This document shows, one piece after another, positions 17,676-26,908 of a stretch of DNA of 64,000 bases. The DNA is from Magnetospirillum sp. (GTDB lineage Bacteria > Pseudomonadota > Alphaproteobacteria > CACIAM-22H2). Position 1 is the first letter of the stretch. Each line of letters begins with the position of its first letter. Under the pieces are notes generated by a model. It worked only from the letters and a program-made list of their open reading frames with translations, did no database searches and was not told the origin of the DNA. Position numbers and translations under genes: made by a program. Location: contig JAPZUA010000006.1 of assembly GCA_027532905.1 (NCBI GenBank), forward strand, positions 160,101 through 224,100. Direction: 5' to 3'.

Positions 17676-18896
17676 ATGAAAATGCTTCGAAGCTTGTCCG
17701 TCGCCGCCTTCGCGGCCGGGGCCATTCTTGCGGCGACCGCCCCCGCGGTCGCGCAGCGCGAACTCGTAATCGGCGTCAACGATGCGCTGACCGGCCCCGG
17801 CGCGGTCTACGGACTGCCCCAAGCCAATTCGGTCCAGATGGCGGCGCGCGAAATCAATGCCGCCGGCGGCATCCGGGTCGGCACGACCGTCTACAATCTG
17901 CGCGTCGTACAGTACGACGACAAGGCGAACCCCACGGAAGCGACCAACAGTGTGCGCCGTTTGCTCGACCGTGACGGCGCCAAGTTCCTGCTCGGCTTCT
18001 GCTGCTCGGGCCCAACCAGCGCTGTCGCCTCATTCATCGGCCGCGAGGACGCGGTCATGCTCGTGGGTAACGCCGCCGAGCGCGCGATCACGACGCAAGG
18101 CATCCAAAATCTGTTCCGCACCCGCCCGCCGGCCGACTATACCGGCGCCGCCGCAGGCCGCTTCGTCGCCGCCCAAGGCCCACGCCGAATCGCGGTGATC
18201 GGCTCGCTCGAGGTCGGATTCTACGTGCAGTATCTCGACGCGTTCGAGAAGGAGTTCGCCAAGAGCGGCGGCACCATTGTTGCCAAGGAAAGCTTCGGTC
18301 TGCGCGACCGCGACATGACCCCGCAACTCACCAAAATCCGCGCGCTCAATCCCGACGCGATCCTGGTGATCGGCTATGTTGAGCCGGCCGCCTTCGTCTA
18401 TCGCCAGTCGGTAGAACTGGGCTTGAATGTGCGGCGATACGGTTTCACCAGTGGCAGCGAGGATCAGTTCCTGCGCGTGGCGACATCTCAGCAGATGGAG
18501 GGCGTATGGGATTTGCGTCCGACCGAGTTGACGATGGAATCGGCAAGCCCTGCTGGTGTCCGCTACGAAGCCAATTACCGCGCCGCATTCGGCGCGACGC
18601 CGGCTCCAAGCTCGCCCTATGCCTACGATCAAGTCTACGTGCTCAAGCACGCGCTCGAGCGCGCAGGCACCGTGACCGACACCAAGCGCGTAGCCGAAGT
18701 GATCCGCACGGCGCCGATCCCGCCCGAAGCGGTGATGCGCTACCTTCCGGTTGGCGGCCGCATGTTCGACGAGAACGGCCAGGCCTACACGACAAACGCC
18801 GCCTTCCAATGGCGCAACGGCCGTTGGGTGTTCGTCGAAGATCTGCCGTCCGATCCGGCCGACTATTCGCGCTTCCTGCGCGGGCTTAGGCAGTAG
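17676..18896 (+). CDS. Periplasmic binding protein of the Liv-type importer
   Basis: A 406-residue type I periplasmic binding protein. A cleavable signal peptide is clear (MKMLRSLSVAAFAAGAILAA ending APAVAQ, cut after about residue 26). The mature part starts ELVIGVNDALTGPGAVYG and has the family's INAAGGI segment. The natural ligand of this family ranges from branched-chain amino acids to aromatic and short-chain acids; the downstream CoA genes argue for a carboxylic acid. The start is supported by GAGGAG. Confidence 0.9.
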   Translation: MKMLRSLSVAAFAAGAILAATAPAVAQRELVIGVNDALTGPGAVYGLPQANSVQMAAREINAAGGIRVGTTVYNLRVVQYDDKANPTEATNSVRRLLDRDGAKFLLGFCCSGPTSAVASFIGREDAVMLVGNAAERAITTQGIQNLFRTRPPADYTGAAAGRFVAAQGPRRIAVIGSLEVGFYVQYLDAFEKEFAKSGGTIVAKESFGLRDRDMTPQLTKIRALNPDAILVIGYVEPAAFVYRQSVELGLNVRRYGFTSGSEDQFLRVATSQQMEGVWDLRPTELTMESASPAGVRYEANYRAAFGATPAPSSPYAYDQVYVLKHALERAGTVTDTKRVAEVIRTAPIPPEAVMRYLPVGGRMFDENGQAYTTNAAFQWRNGRWVFVEDLPSDPADYSRFLRGLRQ

Positions 18897-18951
18897 GGGC
18901 GAAGGGCGGGAGCGGCCTCGGGGCCGCCCCCGTCCCAATTCGGAGCGCTAG

Positions 18952-19812
18952 ATGGTCGAAATACTCCAGCAGATTCTGAACGGCCTGACGATCGGTGGGG
19001 TCTATGTGCTGATTGCACTCGGCCTGACGATCGTCTTCGGAATTCTGCATATTTCGCACTTCGCTCACGGCTCGATCTCGATGTTCGGCGGCTATTTCGT
19101 CTTCTTCCTGGTGACCGAGCGAGGGCTGCCGCTGGCCCTCGCTTGTCTTGCGGCAATGGCGGCCGGTTTCGTGCTCGGTGTTTTGGTCGAGCGGCTCGCC
19201 TATCGGCCGGTGCGCGACGACAACCCGATCAACGCGTTCATCGTGGCACTCGGTCTCACGATGTTCGCCGAGGGCGCCAATCTGCGCTTGTTCGGTGCGG
19301 ACCAGATCGTGATCCCGACTGGTCTGCAGTCGGTTTTCCGACTTGGCGCGCTGACGCTAACGGAGCTTCGTCTTTATGTCATCCTTGTCACGGTCGCGCT
19401 GATCGTGGCGATGACGTTGTATATCCAGCGCAGCAAGACGGGCTATGCGATCCGTGCGCTGGCGCAGAACCGCAATGCGGCGATCCTGATGGGTGTCGAC
19501 GTTTCGCGGATCACGATGCTGGTCTTCGCGATGTCTTCGATGCTGGGCGTGGCCGCCGCGATCATGATCGGCGCACTTTTCGCGATCGCCCCCGGTGTGG
19601 GCGAGGGGCTCGCCATCAAGGGCTTCTCGGTACTGATCCTGGGTGGGCTCGGCTCGATCCCCGGCGCCATCGTCGGCGGGCTCATCCTGGGCGTGACCGA
19701 AGCGCTGGCCGCTGGGTTCATTTCCTCCGCCTACAAGGACGTCATCGCGTTCCTGGTGATGATCGTCGTGCTGTTGGTACGACCGCAAGGGCTTATGGGG
19801 AAGCGCTCATGA
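18952..19812 (+). CDS. livH: Branched-chain-type ABC permease LivH
   Basis: An inner-membrane permease of 286 residues with about eight predicted hydrophobic spans. The N-terminal LTIGGVYVLIALGLTIVFG and HISHFAHGSISMFGGY segments are typical, as is the EAA-type LGGLGSIPGAIVGGLILG loop. It overlaps livM by four bases (ATGA). Confidence 0.92.
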   Translation: MVEILQQILNGLTIGGVYVLIALGLTIVFGILHISHFAHGSISMFGGYFVFFLVTERGLPLALACLAAMAAGFVLGVLVERLAYRPVRDDNPINAFIVALGLTMFAEGANLRLFGADQIVIPTGLQSVFRLGALTLTELRLYVILVTVALIVAMTLYIQRSKTGYAIRALAQNRNAAILMGVDVSRITMLVFAMSSMLGVAAAIMIGALFAIAPGVGEGLAIKGFSVLILGGLGSIPGAIVGGLILGVTEALAAGFISSAYKDVIAFLVMIVVLLVRPQGLMGKRS

Positions 19813-20774
19813 AGGGCCCGCTCGCTTTTCTCGCGGTCGCGGCAATGCTCGCTTTGGCGATCGTCGCGCCGCAGTACATCACGGTCAAATACTACGTGCA
19901 GCTCATCTTGCTGGCGCTGATCTGGACCATCATGGCGCATGGGCAGAACATCATCCAAGGCATGACCGGCTACGTGTCGATCACCCAAGCCGGTTTGATG
20001 GGTGTGGGCGCCTACGCGTCGACCTTACTAAGTATCCGACTCGGCTGGCCCGTCTGGGCGAGCATGGCGGTTGCACCCTTCATCACCGCGTTGTTTTCGA
20101 TCCTCGTCGGCTATCCCAGTTTGCGCGTGAAGGGCCACTACTTTGCGATCGTCACGCTCGCTTTCAATATGGTCATCTTCACCGTGCTGTTGAATTTCAC
20201 GACGCTGACGCGCGGTGAAGCGGGGATTCCGAACATCAAGCGGCCCGAGAGCCTTTTCGGCCTCGTCGATTTCGACGATCGCGTCGCTTACTACTATCTC
20301 GTTCTTGCCGTCGCAGTTGTGATGACCCTTCTGACGTGGCTATTGATGCGTTCGTCGATAGGCCGCATCTTGCGCGCTATCCGCCAGAACGAGAACCTGG
20401 CCTCGGCCTGCGGCGTTGCCGTTTGGAGGTACAAGCTGTTCGCGTTCGTCGCGAGCGCGTTCTATGCGGGCGCCGCTGGCGCCCTATATGCGCACTACAT
20501 CGGCTTCATCAATCCCGAAACCTTCGGCGTGGCCCAATCACTCGACGCGATCCTTGCGGTGATTCTCGGCGGCACGGGCACGCTGTTTGGTCCCGTGCTG
20601 GGCGCTTTCGCCGTGGTCTTCCTGCCCGAGTATTTGCGTATCGCCGATAGTTTCCGGCTCATCGTCTATGGACTGCTGCTCGTGGTGGCGACAATCTTCA
20701 TGCCGCGCGGCGCATTACATGTGTTCGAACGGGCGTGGGATTTCGCCGTGCGTCGACTCGGCGGGACGAAATGA
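19809..20774 (+). CDS. livM: Branched-chain-type ABC permease LivM
   Basis: An inner-membrane permease of 321 residues. Seen: the GYVSITQAGLMGVGAYAS segment, YPSLRVKGHYFAIVTLAF, and the coupling-loop GGTGTLFGPVLGA. The ATG start overlaps the livH stop; a longer upstream reading overlaps livH out of frame and is not real. The stop overlaps the acyl-CoA dehydrogenase start (ATGA). Confidence 0.92.
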   Translation: MKGPLAFLAVAAMLALAIVAPQYITVKYYVQLILLALIWTIMAHGQNIIQGMTGYVSITQAGLMGVGAYASTLLSIRLGWPVWASMAVAPFITALFSILVGYPSLRVKGHYFAIVTLAFNMVIFTVLLNFTTLTRGEAGIPNIKRPESLFGLVDFDDRVAYYYLVLAVAVVMTLLTWLLMRSSIGRILRAIRQNENLASACGVAVWRYKLFAFVASAFYAGAAGALYAHYIGFINPETFGVAQSLDAILAVILGGTGTLFGPVLGAFAVVFLPEYLRIADSFRLIVYGLLLVVATIFMPRGALHVFERAWDFAVRRLGGTK

Positions 20775-21898
20775 ACCCCGCGACGCTCCTCGCGGCGGCG
20801 CGCCGCTTTGCGGACGAAGCAATCGCGCCTCATGCCCAAGCTTGGGAGACGCACGGCGGCCTACCCGAGAATTTCTTTGCGTCCGCCGCCAGTGCGGGCT
20901 TACTCGGTATCGAGGTTCCCGTCTCCTTCGGAGGTGCAGGGCTCGGTTTCGCCATTAAGGCGGAGATCTGCGCGATCCTCGCAGGCGCGGATTTCGGCGC
21001 GGCGATGGCGCTAATCAACTCCCAAAATGTGGCCAAGAAAATCGCGGGCTCGGCCACCGCCGACATTGCCGCTGTCTACGTTGCCGATCTGGTGCGGGGC
21101 GTGCGTGTCGGCTGCACGGCGCTGTCCGAACCGCAAGCGGGTTCCGACTTCGCCGCCATCGCGATGCGTGCGGTCGCTTGCGAAGGCGGCTGGCACCTGA
21201 GTGGAAGTAAAGCTTGGATCACCAACGCGACGCACGCCGATACCATCGTCGTCTACGCGCAAACCAAGTCGCAAGGTGACGTTAATGGGATCGGCGCGTT
21301 CCTGGTTGATGCGCGGTGCGAGGGGTTCGTACGCGGACCCGATGCGGGCTCAATCGGCTTGCATTCATGTGGTTCCGGCGGGTTTCGCCTCGATAACTAT
21401 TTTGTTCCTGCGAACGCCATGCTGGATGCGCCGGGTGCCGCATTTAAATCCATCCTCGTTGAGATCAATGGCGCGCGGGTTTACGTCGCCTCAATGTGCT
21501 GCGGGATGGTCGATGCCGCCCTTCGTCTCGCGGCCGACTGGGGCCAGCGCCGCACGGCATTTGGTAAGAAGCTGTATGGACACCAAAGCTGGCGCTTGGC
21601 GCTGGCCGAGGCGGCGACCGATCTTGCGGGCGTGCGCGCCCTCGTGCGCTCGGCGGCTACAGCCCTCGATGCAGGTGCGGATATCCAACTCGAAGCCGCG
21701 CAATCCAAGATTCTAGCTGTGAGGATGGCTCAATCGCGTATCCCAGAACTCATACATGCAATGGGGGCCGAAGGATTGAAGACGTGCCACCCGCTCGGCC
21801 GCCATTTGATCGGCGCGCAGTTTGCAGGACTTGTCGACGGCTCGACCGAGATGCTGCTCGAGCGGGTCGCAAAATTCACTACGAAGGGTTCGAGTTAA
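20771..21898 (+). CDS. Acyl-CoA dehydrogenase
   Basis: A 375-residue flavoprotein that would introduce a double bond into an acyl-CoA. The family segments are present: GLLGIEVPVSFGGAG, ALSEPQAGSDFAAI (FAD-binding), GSKAWITNATHAD, and the RRTAFGKKL segment. In the loop where many members have Y-E-G-T with the catalytic Glu, this one has V-D-G-S (LVDGSTEMLLERV). The base could be the Asp, or the Glu could lie elsewhere as in isovaleryl-type enzymes. It is translationally coupled to livM and to the next gene. Confidence 0.88.
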   Translation: MNPATLLAAARRFADEAIAPHAQAWETHGGLPENFFASAASAGLLGIEVPVSFGGAGLGFAIKAEICAILAGADFGAAMALINSQNVAKKIAGSATADIAAVYVADLVRGVRVGCTALSEPQAGSDFAAIAMRAVACEGGWHLSGSKAWITNATHADTIVVYAQTKSQGDVNGIGAFLVDARCEGFVRGPDAGSIGLHSCGSGGFRLDNYFVPANAMLDAPGAAFKSILVEINGARVYVASMCCGMVDAALRLAADWGQRRTAFGKKLYGHQSWRLALAEAATDLAGVRALVRSAATALDAGADIQLEAAQSKILAVRMAQSRIPELIHAMGAEGLKTCHPLGRHLIGAQFAGLVDGSTEMLLERVAKFTTKGSS

Positions 21899-22923
21899 TG
21901 GACGATATGCAGGTCTTCCAGCTTCAAGGCGACTGGGGTTTCGATAATCTGACGCTCGCGCGTCGCCCAGTTCCCACGCCGGGGCGCGGGGAAGTTTTGG
22001 TGCGAATGAAAGCTGCGTCGCTGAATTTCCGCGATCTGGTGGTGCTTGATCGCGGCTATGGCCGCTCCACCGGTGAGTTGCCACTGATCCCGGTTTCCGA
22101 TGGTGCCGGCGAAGTCGCGGCGATCGGCCCGGGTGTCGCGCGCGTCAAAATCGGCGATCGGGTTTGTCCGACTTTCTTCCAGTCTTGGATCGGTGGCGAC
22201 GCGCGGCCCGAAAGCTTCGCCAAGTCCTTGGGTGCGCCACTCGACGGCACGATGGCCGAATTCATGCTGCTTTCGGAAGAAGGCGTGGTTCGCCTACCGC
22301 CGGAATTGAGTTTCGCCGAAGCGGCCACGCTGCCTTGTGCGGCACTCACCGCCTGGAGCGCACTCGTCACGCTCGGCCACATCAAGGCCGGCGATAAGAT
22401 CTTGGTGCAGGGGACGGGCGGTGTGGCGCAATTCGCCCTCGCTTTCGCCAAGATCCATGGCGCGCATGTCACGGTCATTTCTTCGTCGGACGACAAGCTC
22501 GTTCGCATGCGGGCGGCCGGTGCCGACGCGACGATCAACTACATCACGCACGAAGACTGGGCGAAGGCCGCGCGTGACATCGTCGCCGACCGCGGTGGCT
22601 TCGACAACATCGTCGAGTTGGGCGGCGAGAAAACGCTTCCTTTGTCGCTGCGTTGCGTGCGTCCGGGCGGAACGATCTCGGTCATCGGCGTACTGTCGGG
22701 TCTCTCGTTGAACGCGTCGCTAGGGCCCATCGTCGCGCGCCAGATCAAGCTTCAGGGAGTCACCGTCGGCAACCGGGATTCCTTCGAGCGCATGCTGGCC
22801 GCGATCGCGCAACACGGGATCAAGCCCGTTCTCGATCGTCGTTTTGCCTTCGTGGATTTGAAGGCGGCGCTCGCCCATCTCAAGTCCGGACGGCAGTTCG
22901 GCAAGATTTGGATTGAGCATTGA
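21898..22923 (+). CDS. MDR-family NAD(P)-dependent oxidoreductase
   Basis: A 341-residue medium-chain dehydrogenase/reductase of the quinone-oxidoreductase/zinc-independent type. It has the GroES-like N-terminus (PTPGRGEVLVRMKAASLNFRD), SDGAGEVAAIGPGV, and a Rossmann segment VQGTGGVAQFALAFAK. Zinc-ligand cysteines of classical alcohol dehydrogenases are not evident. The ATG shares a base with the preceding stop. It could act as an enoyl-CoA or quinone reductase in the same pathway; the substrate is not deducible. Confidence 0.85.
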   Translation: MDDMQVFQLQGDWGFDNLTLARRPVPTPGRGEVLVRMKAASLNFRDLVVLDRGYGRSTGELPLIPVSDGAGEVAAIGPGVARVKIGDRVCPTFFQSWIGGDARPESFAKSLGAPLDGTMAEFMLLSEEGVVRLPPELSFAEAATLPCAALTAWSALVTLGHIKAGDKILVQGTGGVAQFALAFAKIHGAHVTVISSSDDKLVRMRAAGADATINYITHEDWAKAARDIVADRGGFDNIVELGGEKTLPLSLRCVRPGGTISVIGVLSGLSLNASLGPIVARQIKLQGVTVGNRDSFERMLAAIAQHGIKPVLDRRFAFVDLKAALAHLKSGRQFGKIWIEH

Positions 22924-22925
22924 GC

Positions 22926-24470
22926 ATGCTGTACCCGACCCAGTTCGCGACGCCCCATCCCGACAAGATCGCCTATCGCATGGTCCGGAGTGGCGAATCG
23001 GTCACGTTCCGTGAACTCGACGAGCGCTCGAATCGTGCCGCACAGCTTTTTCGAGCCTGCGGCGTTGGGCGTGGCGACCACATTCTCGTTCTGATGGAGA
23101 ATAACCGGCAGTTTTTGGAGGTGTGTTTCGGTGCTGACCGGGCCGGCATCTACTACACGGCCGTCAGTACGCACCTCGTCGCCGACGAGGTCGCCTACAT
23201 CCTGCGCGATTGCGGTGCCAAGTTGGTGGTTACGTCGCGTTCGCAAGTCGCATTGATGGAGCTGCTGCGCGCCCGGCTGCCCGACATTGCATTCTGGTTC
23301 ATGATCGGTGCCGATCGGCCGGGTTTTGCGGACTGGGACGATGCCGTGTCCGCCCAGCCTGCCACGCCCGTCGCGGACGAGTGGCAAGGGCTCGACATGC
23401 TTTATTCCTCCGGTACGACTGGCCGGCCGAAGGGAATAAAATGGCCTTTGCCGGAACGGCCGCCGGGCGGCCGTACGATGCTCGTCGACCTCCTTTCGCG
23501 GCTGTTCGAGTATCGCGCGGACACGCGCTATCTCTCGCCCGCGCCGCTCTACCATGCAGCACCCATGCGCCATTCGATGACCGTCATCAAGCAAGGCGGA
23601 ACGGTCTTCGTGATGGAGAAGTTCGACGCCGAGGAGGCGCTGGCCACCATCGAGCGCGAGCGGATCACCCATAGCCAATGGGTACCGACCATGTTCGTTC
23701 GAATGCTGAAATTGTCGCTCGAACAGCGTGCGCGTTACGATATGTCTTCGATACGCATGGCGATCCATGCAGCTGCTCCTTGCCCGATCGATGTCAAAGA
23801 GCGGATGATCGCCTGGTGGGGACCGATTTTGCACGAATACTACGCGGGCACCGAAAACAATGGATTCTGCGCAATCGACACACAAGAGTGGCTCGCTCAT
23901 AAAGGGTCGGTCGGTCGGGCGGTGCAAGGCGAGTTGCGCATCTGCGACGAGCATGGCGTGGAGTTGCCGATCGGCGAGGAAGGCGAAGTCTATTTCGCCA
24001 ACGGCCCGCAATTCGTGTATCACAACGACCCAGCCAAGACCGCCGCTAGCCGCAACGCCAAAGGCTGGACGACGCTGGGCGACATTGGTCGCCTCGACGC
24101 GGACGGATACCTCTATCTCGTGGACAGAAAGTCGTTCCTAATTATTTCGGGCGGCGTGAACATCTATCCGCAAGAGATCGAAGACACGATCCTGAGCCAT
24201 CCCAAAGTCGCCGACGTGGCGGTGATCGGCGTTCCGAACGAAGATTTCGGCGAAGAAGTGAAGGCGGTCGTGCAGCCGCTCGATATGGTCAATGCGGGGC
24301 CCGCGCTCGCGGAGGAGATCATCGCGTACTGCAAGGCCCGAATCGCCGCCTACAAATGCCCCCGCTCCGTGGATTTCAGAGCTGTTTTGCCTCGGCATCC
24401 CACGGGCAAACTCTTCAAGCGTCAGCTAAAGCAACAATACTGGCCGGTAGTAGTTGATGCGCGCCTTTGA
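22926..24470 (+). CDS. Acyl-CoA ligase (AMP-forming)
   Basis: Activates a carboxylic acid to its CoA thioester. The 514-residue ANL enzyme has the P-loop YSSGTTGRPKGIKW, the A5-like YYAGTEN, the A7-like TLGDIGRLDADGYLYLVDR and the A10 lysine in HPTGKLFKRQL. A TTG at 22920 gives a start two codons longer; the ATG at 22926 is preferred. It ends the operon: uptake (Liv), activation (this gene), oxidation (acyl-CoA dehydrogenase), reduction or rearrangement (MDR). Confidence 0.9.
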   Translation: MLYPTQFATPHPDKIAYRMVRSGESVTFRELDERSNRAAQLFRACGVGRGDHILVLMENNRQFLEVCFGADRAGIYYTAVSTHLVADEVAYILRDCGAKLVVTSRSQVALMELLRARLPDIAFWFMIGADRPGFADWDDAVSAQPATPVADEWQGLDMLYSSGTTGRPKGIKWPLPERPPGGRTMLVDLLSRLFEYRADTRYLSPAPLYHAAPMRHSMTVIKQGGTVFVMEKFDAEEALATIERERITHSQWVPTMFVRMLKLSLEQRARYDMSSIRMAIHAAAPCPIDVKERMIAWWGPILHEYYAGTENNGFCAIDTQEWLAHKGSVGRAVQGELRICDEHGVELPIGEEGEVYFANGPQFVYHNDPAKTAASRNAKGWTTLGDIGRLDADGYLYLVDRKSFLIISGGVNIYPQEIEDTILSHPKVADVAVIGVPNEDFGEEVKAVVQPLDMVNAGPALAEEIIAYCKARIAAYKCPRSVDFRAVLPRHPTGKLFKRQLKQQYWPVVVDARL

Positions 24471-24690
24471 GCGGGGCTCCGTCAAGCTTGACCAATTTTG
24501 GGAAGCCGTAGGGGGATCGAACTTCGGGCTATGGGAAACCAGTTCGTTGGGTCGGTGCCGCTAAACGACCGCCGAGATTTCGAAATGAAAGGTGAGGGTA
24601 GACGTTGCTTTTGAAGGGCCTTCGATGCCCTTGGTTCCAACCGAATTCCTTTTGTTGTCGGGAAAAATGGAAACTGAAATTGAAAACATT
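24471..24690 (+). other. Intergenic, no gene seen
   Basis: No credible reading frame. It is followed by strong hairpins at 24720-24780, so part of it could be an untranslated transcript. Confidence 0.4.
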
Positions 24691-24717
24691 TAATACTTAA
24701 GGAACTGGGGGACTGGA

Positions 24718-24781
24718 GGCGCGAGACATTGTCTCGCGGGGTTAGAAACCCGCCGCCGGGAAACCGGCTGGCGGGCTTTTT
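24718..24781 (+). terminator. Rho-independent terminator preceded by competing hairpins
   Basis: GCGAGACATTGTCTCGC folds as one hairpin. Next CGGG-GTTAGAAA-CCCG can form, and CCCGCC-GCCGG-GAAA-CCGGC-TGGCGGG followed by CTTTTT is a strong terminator. The CCCG is shared, so the small hairpin and the terminator exclude each other. Confidence 0.6.
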
Positions 24782-24843
24782 CCATATTCAAAAGAAGCAC
24801 GCGCTGCCGGATGCCTCGAATGGCGGCGATGTCGGACGCGGGA

Positions 24844-25035
24844 TTATGCCGCGGTGACTGCTGCGGCAATCTGCTCAGCGAAATCCAGCAAGGCAGCATC
24901 GCCGCCGCCGATCATGGCCAGTTGGAGTCCCGTCGGCAGGCCGGCCGCAGTCGAACCATTGGGCAGGCTGATCGCGCACAGCTCCAAGAGGTTTGCCGCG
25001 CGCGTATAGCGCGACATCGGAATCTGCGTGTCGCC
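24844..25035 (-). pseudogene. Amidase-family C-terminal fragment
   Basis: About 63 codons on the minus strand resemble the C-terminus of an amidase-signature hydrolase: PMSRYTRAANLLELCAISLP then AAGLPTGLQLAMIGG and a final helix ending at a natural stop. No upstream catalytic domain (Ser-Ser-Lys) is present, so it is a fossil. It abuts the OppD-like fragment on the other strand. Confidence 0.6.
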
Positions 25036-25038
25036 GCA

Positions 25039-25188
25039 ACGGTGTACGAGGAAATCGCTATCATGCAGCGTGGCGAGATCGTGGAGCAGGGTTCGACGGC
25101 GGAAATCTTTGCCTCGCCGGCGCACTCTTATACGCGCAGCCTGTTAGACTCGGTGCCCGGCCGCAAATGGATCAGCGGCCTCGGGTGA
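25039..25188 (+). pseudogene. Peptide ABC ATPase (DppD/OppD-like) C-terminal fragment
   Basis: About 49 codons matching the end of an oligopeptide-type ATPase: EEIAIMQRGEIVEQGSTAEI followed by FASPAHSYTRSLLDSVPG and a natural stop. Walker motifs are missing. With the amidase fragment it records a lost transport/hydrolysis locus. Confidence 0.65.
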
Positions 25189-25507
25189 CAGCTGCCGAGG
25201 GCGGTCGACTGTGGAGGCCAAGTGGCGCTTGGCAAAGCCCTGAATCTCACCAAACATTCGCTAAAATGTGTCTCGCCAATAGTGCCCAGCTTCGCCCGCT
25301 ACGGCACGCCAGCGGCCATGAAAGTGAGAACCTGCGGTTCCCAGCCCATTCGTCAAATCTCTCCTTTAACGGCGGCCCCAAAACATCCCGGTTGTTTGGA
25401 CGACGGACACCTGCTGATCGCCAACCCGCTTGGCTCTCACGTTGCGAAGCCGCAACAGTCGAGACGGCCGTCTACGCCGCCGCCGCGATATACCCAGGGC
25501 CATCAGT
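25189..25507 (+). other. Intergenic, hairpin repeat copy 2 and tail
   Basis: It contains the repeat at 25278-25332 and, 78 bases on, the tail block ending GACGACGGACA at 25410, which is also seen after copy 7. No gene seen. Confidence 0.5.
25278..25332 (+). repeat. Hairpin repeat copy 2 (hybrid arms A/B)
   Basis: Left arm AATAGTGCCC, core CGCTACGGCACGCCAGCG, right arm AAAGTGAGAACC. The arms are of different types and pair poorly. Confidence 0.85.
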
Positions 25508-26908
25508 TTACATACGCAGAACTTGATCCGCGATGCTATGCGCGAGATCCTGATCGTGGGTGACCATCAGCATGGCGAGGCCCCGCTCGGCAACGCTATC
25601 GCGCAGCAGTTCCATCACCTCACGCTGCGTAACGGGATCGAGGCGGGAAGTGGCCTCGTCGGCAAACAAGAAAACGGGATCGACCATCAGCGCGCGTGCA
25701 AGGGCGATGCGCTGCAACTCACCGCCGGAGACCTGGCTGGGTAGACGAACCAACAGGCCCGGGTCGATGCGCATACGCGCCAGCAGGGTTTTGGCAACCT
25801 CGGCATCGAGACGGTGGCGATGGGCGACGTCGTCGAGTGCCGCACCGAGCGTCGCGCTTGGGGCAAAGGCAGCCACGGGGTCCTGCCATATTTTCTGGAA
25901 GCGATGTGGTGCAGCCTTTGCGCGCGACACACGGCCGCCGTCCGGATCGATCAGTCCCAAAAGCATGTTGCCGAGCGTGGTCTTGCCGCAGCCACTGGGA
26001 CCGGTGGCGGCGGCGATCCGGCCCACCCTGATCCGCAGATCGAGACCGTCGAAAAGGACGCACCCGCCCAGGCACTTGGTGAGGTCGGCGGCGACCAGGA
26101 CGTCTTCGCCCTCATCAATCCCGCTGGCAGCGCGCGCAGCCGGCGGCCAACGCGCGGGATCGGCCGCCAGTAGCCTGCGCGTGTAGGAATGCTGCGGGGC
26201 CGACAGCACAGTCGCCGTCGCGCCGCGTTCGACGATTTCGGCCTCCAGCATCACCAGCATGTTGCCGCCCAGACGTTCGGCGAGCCCGATGTCGTGGGTG
26301 ATGACCATTACGGCCGCGCCGGCATCGGCTTGCGCGCGGAGCAGGGCTGCGACGTCCTCGCGGCGGTCCGCATCGAGGCCCTTGGTGGGTTCGTCGGCAA
26401 TCAGGATCGGCGTGCCGCCAGCTTCTGTAGCGGCCAACGCCACGCGTTGCGCCATGCCGCCCGACAGTCGGAAAGGCAAGCGCCGTTCGACTCCGCCTAG
26501 CCCAAGACGCCGCAGCGCCGCTAAGGCCTGGGACCTCGCCTCCTGCCACTTGGAGCCGCGCACGAGGGCGTGAACCTCGGCCACTTGCGCGTCGGCGCGC
26601 ATTAGCGGATTCAGCGCAATCCAGGGCTCTTGCGGCAGCATGCCGATCCGGCGGCCCCAGAGCGCCCGACGCGCGTAACCATTCAGCTCGCTCACCTCTT
26701 CGCCCATCAAGCGCACTCGGCCACGACAGGTGAGGTCGGCAGGCAAATTGCCCATAACGGCCTGTGCCAGCAGTGACTTGCCCGAGCCGCTCTCGCCCAA
26801 AACGATGATGATCGATCCTGAATCAAGGCTGAAACTGGCATCGCGAACGAGCCGACGGCCGTCGCGCGTCATGACATCAAGATCGTCGACGACTAAAGCA
26901 GCCGTCAC
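25508..26908 (-). CDS. Fused dual-ATPase subunit of peptide/nickel-type ABC importer
   Basis: A 466-residue protein with two nucleotide-binding domains in one chain (DppD-DppF fusion). The first half has Walker A GESGSGKSL, signature RLSGGMAQRVAL and Walker B ILIADEPTKGLD. The second has Walker A GPSGCGKTT, signature QVSGGELQRIAL and Walker B FLFADEATSRLD. The PQHSYTRRLLAADP segment typical of peptide ATPases sits between them. It is shorter than the fused ATPase of the second importer. The start overlaps the permease stop. Confidence 0.9.
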   Translation of the reverse strand: MTAALVVDDLDVMTRDGRRLVRDASFSLDSGSIIIVLGESGSGKSLLAQAVMGNLPADLTCRGRVRLMGEEVSELNGYARRALWGRRIGMLPQEPWIALNPLMRADAQVAEVHALVRGSKWQEARSQALAALRRLGLGGVERRLPFRLSGGMAQRVALAATEAGGTPILIADEPTKGLDADRREDVAALLRAQADAGAAVMVITHDIGLAERLGGNMLVMLEAEIVERGATATVLSAPQHSYTRRLLAADPARWPPAARAASGIDEGEDVLVAADLTKCLGGCVLFDGLDLRIRVGRIAAATGPSGCGKTTLGNMLLGLIDPDGGRVSRAKAAPHRFQKIWQDPVAAFAPSATLGAALDDVAHRHRLDAEVAKTLLARMRIDPGLLVRLPSQVSGGELQRIALARALMVDPVFLFADEATSRLDPVTQREVMELLRDSVAERGLAMLMVTHDQDLAHSIADQVLRM

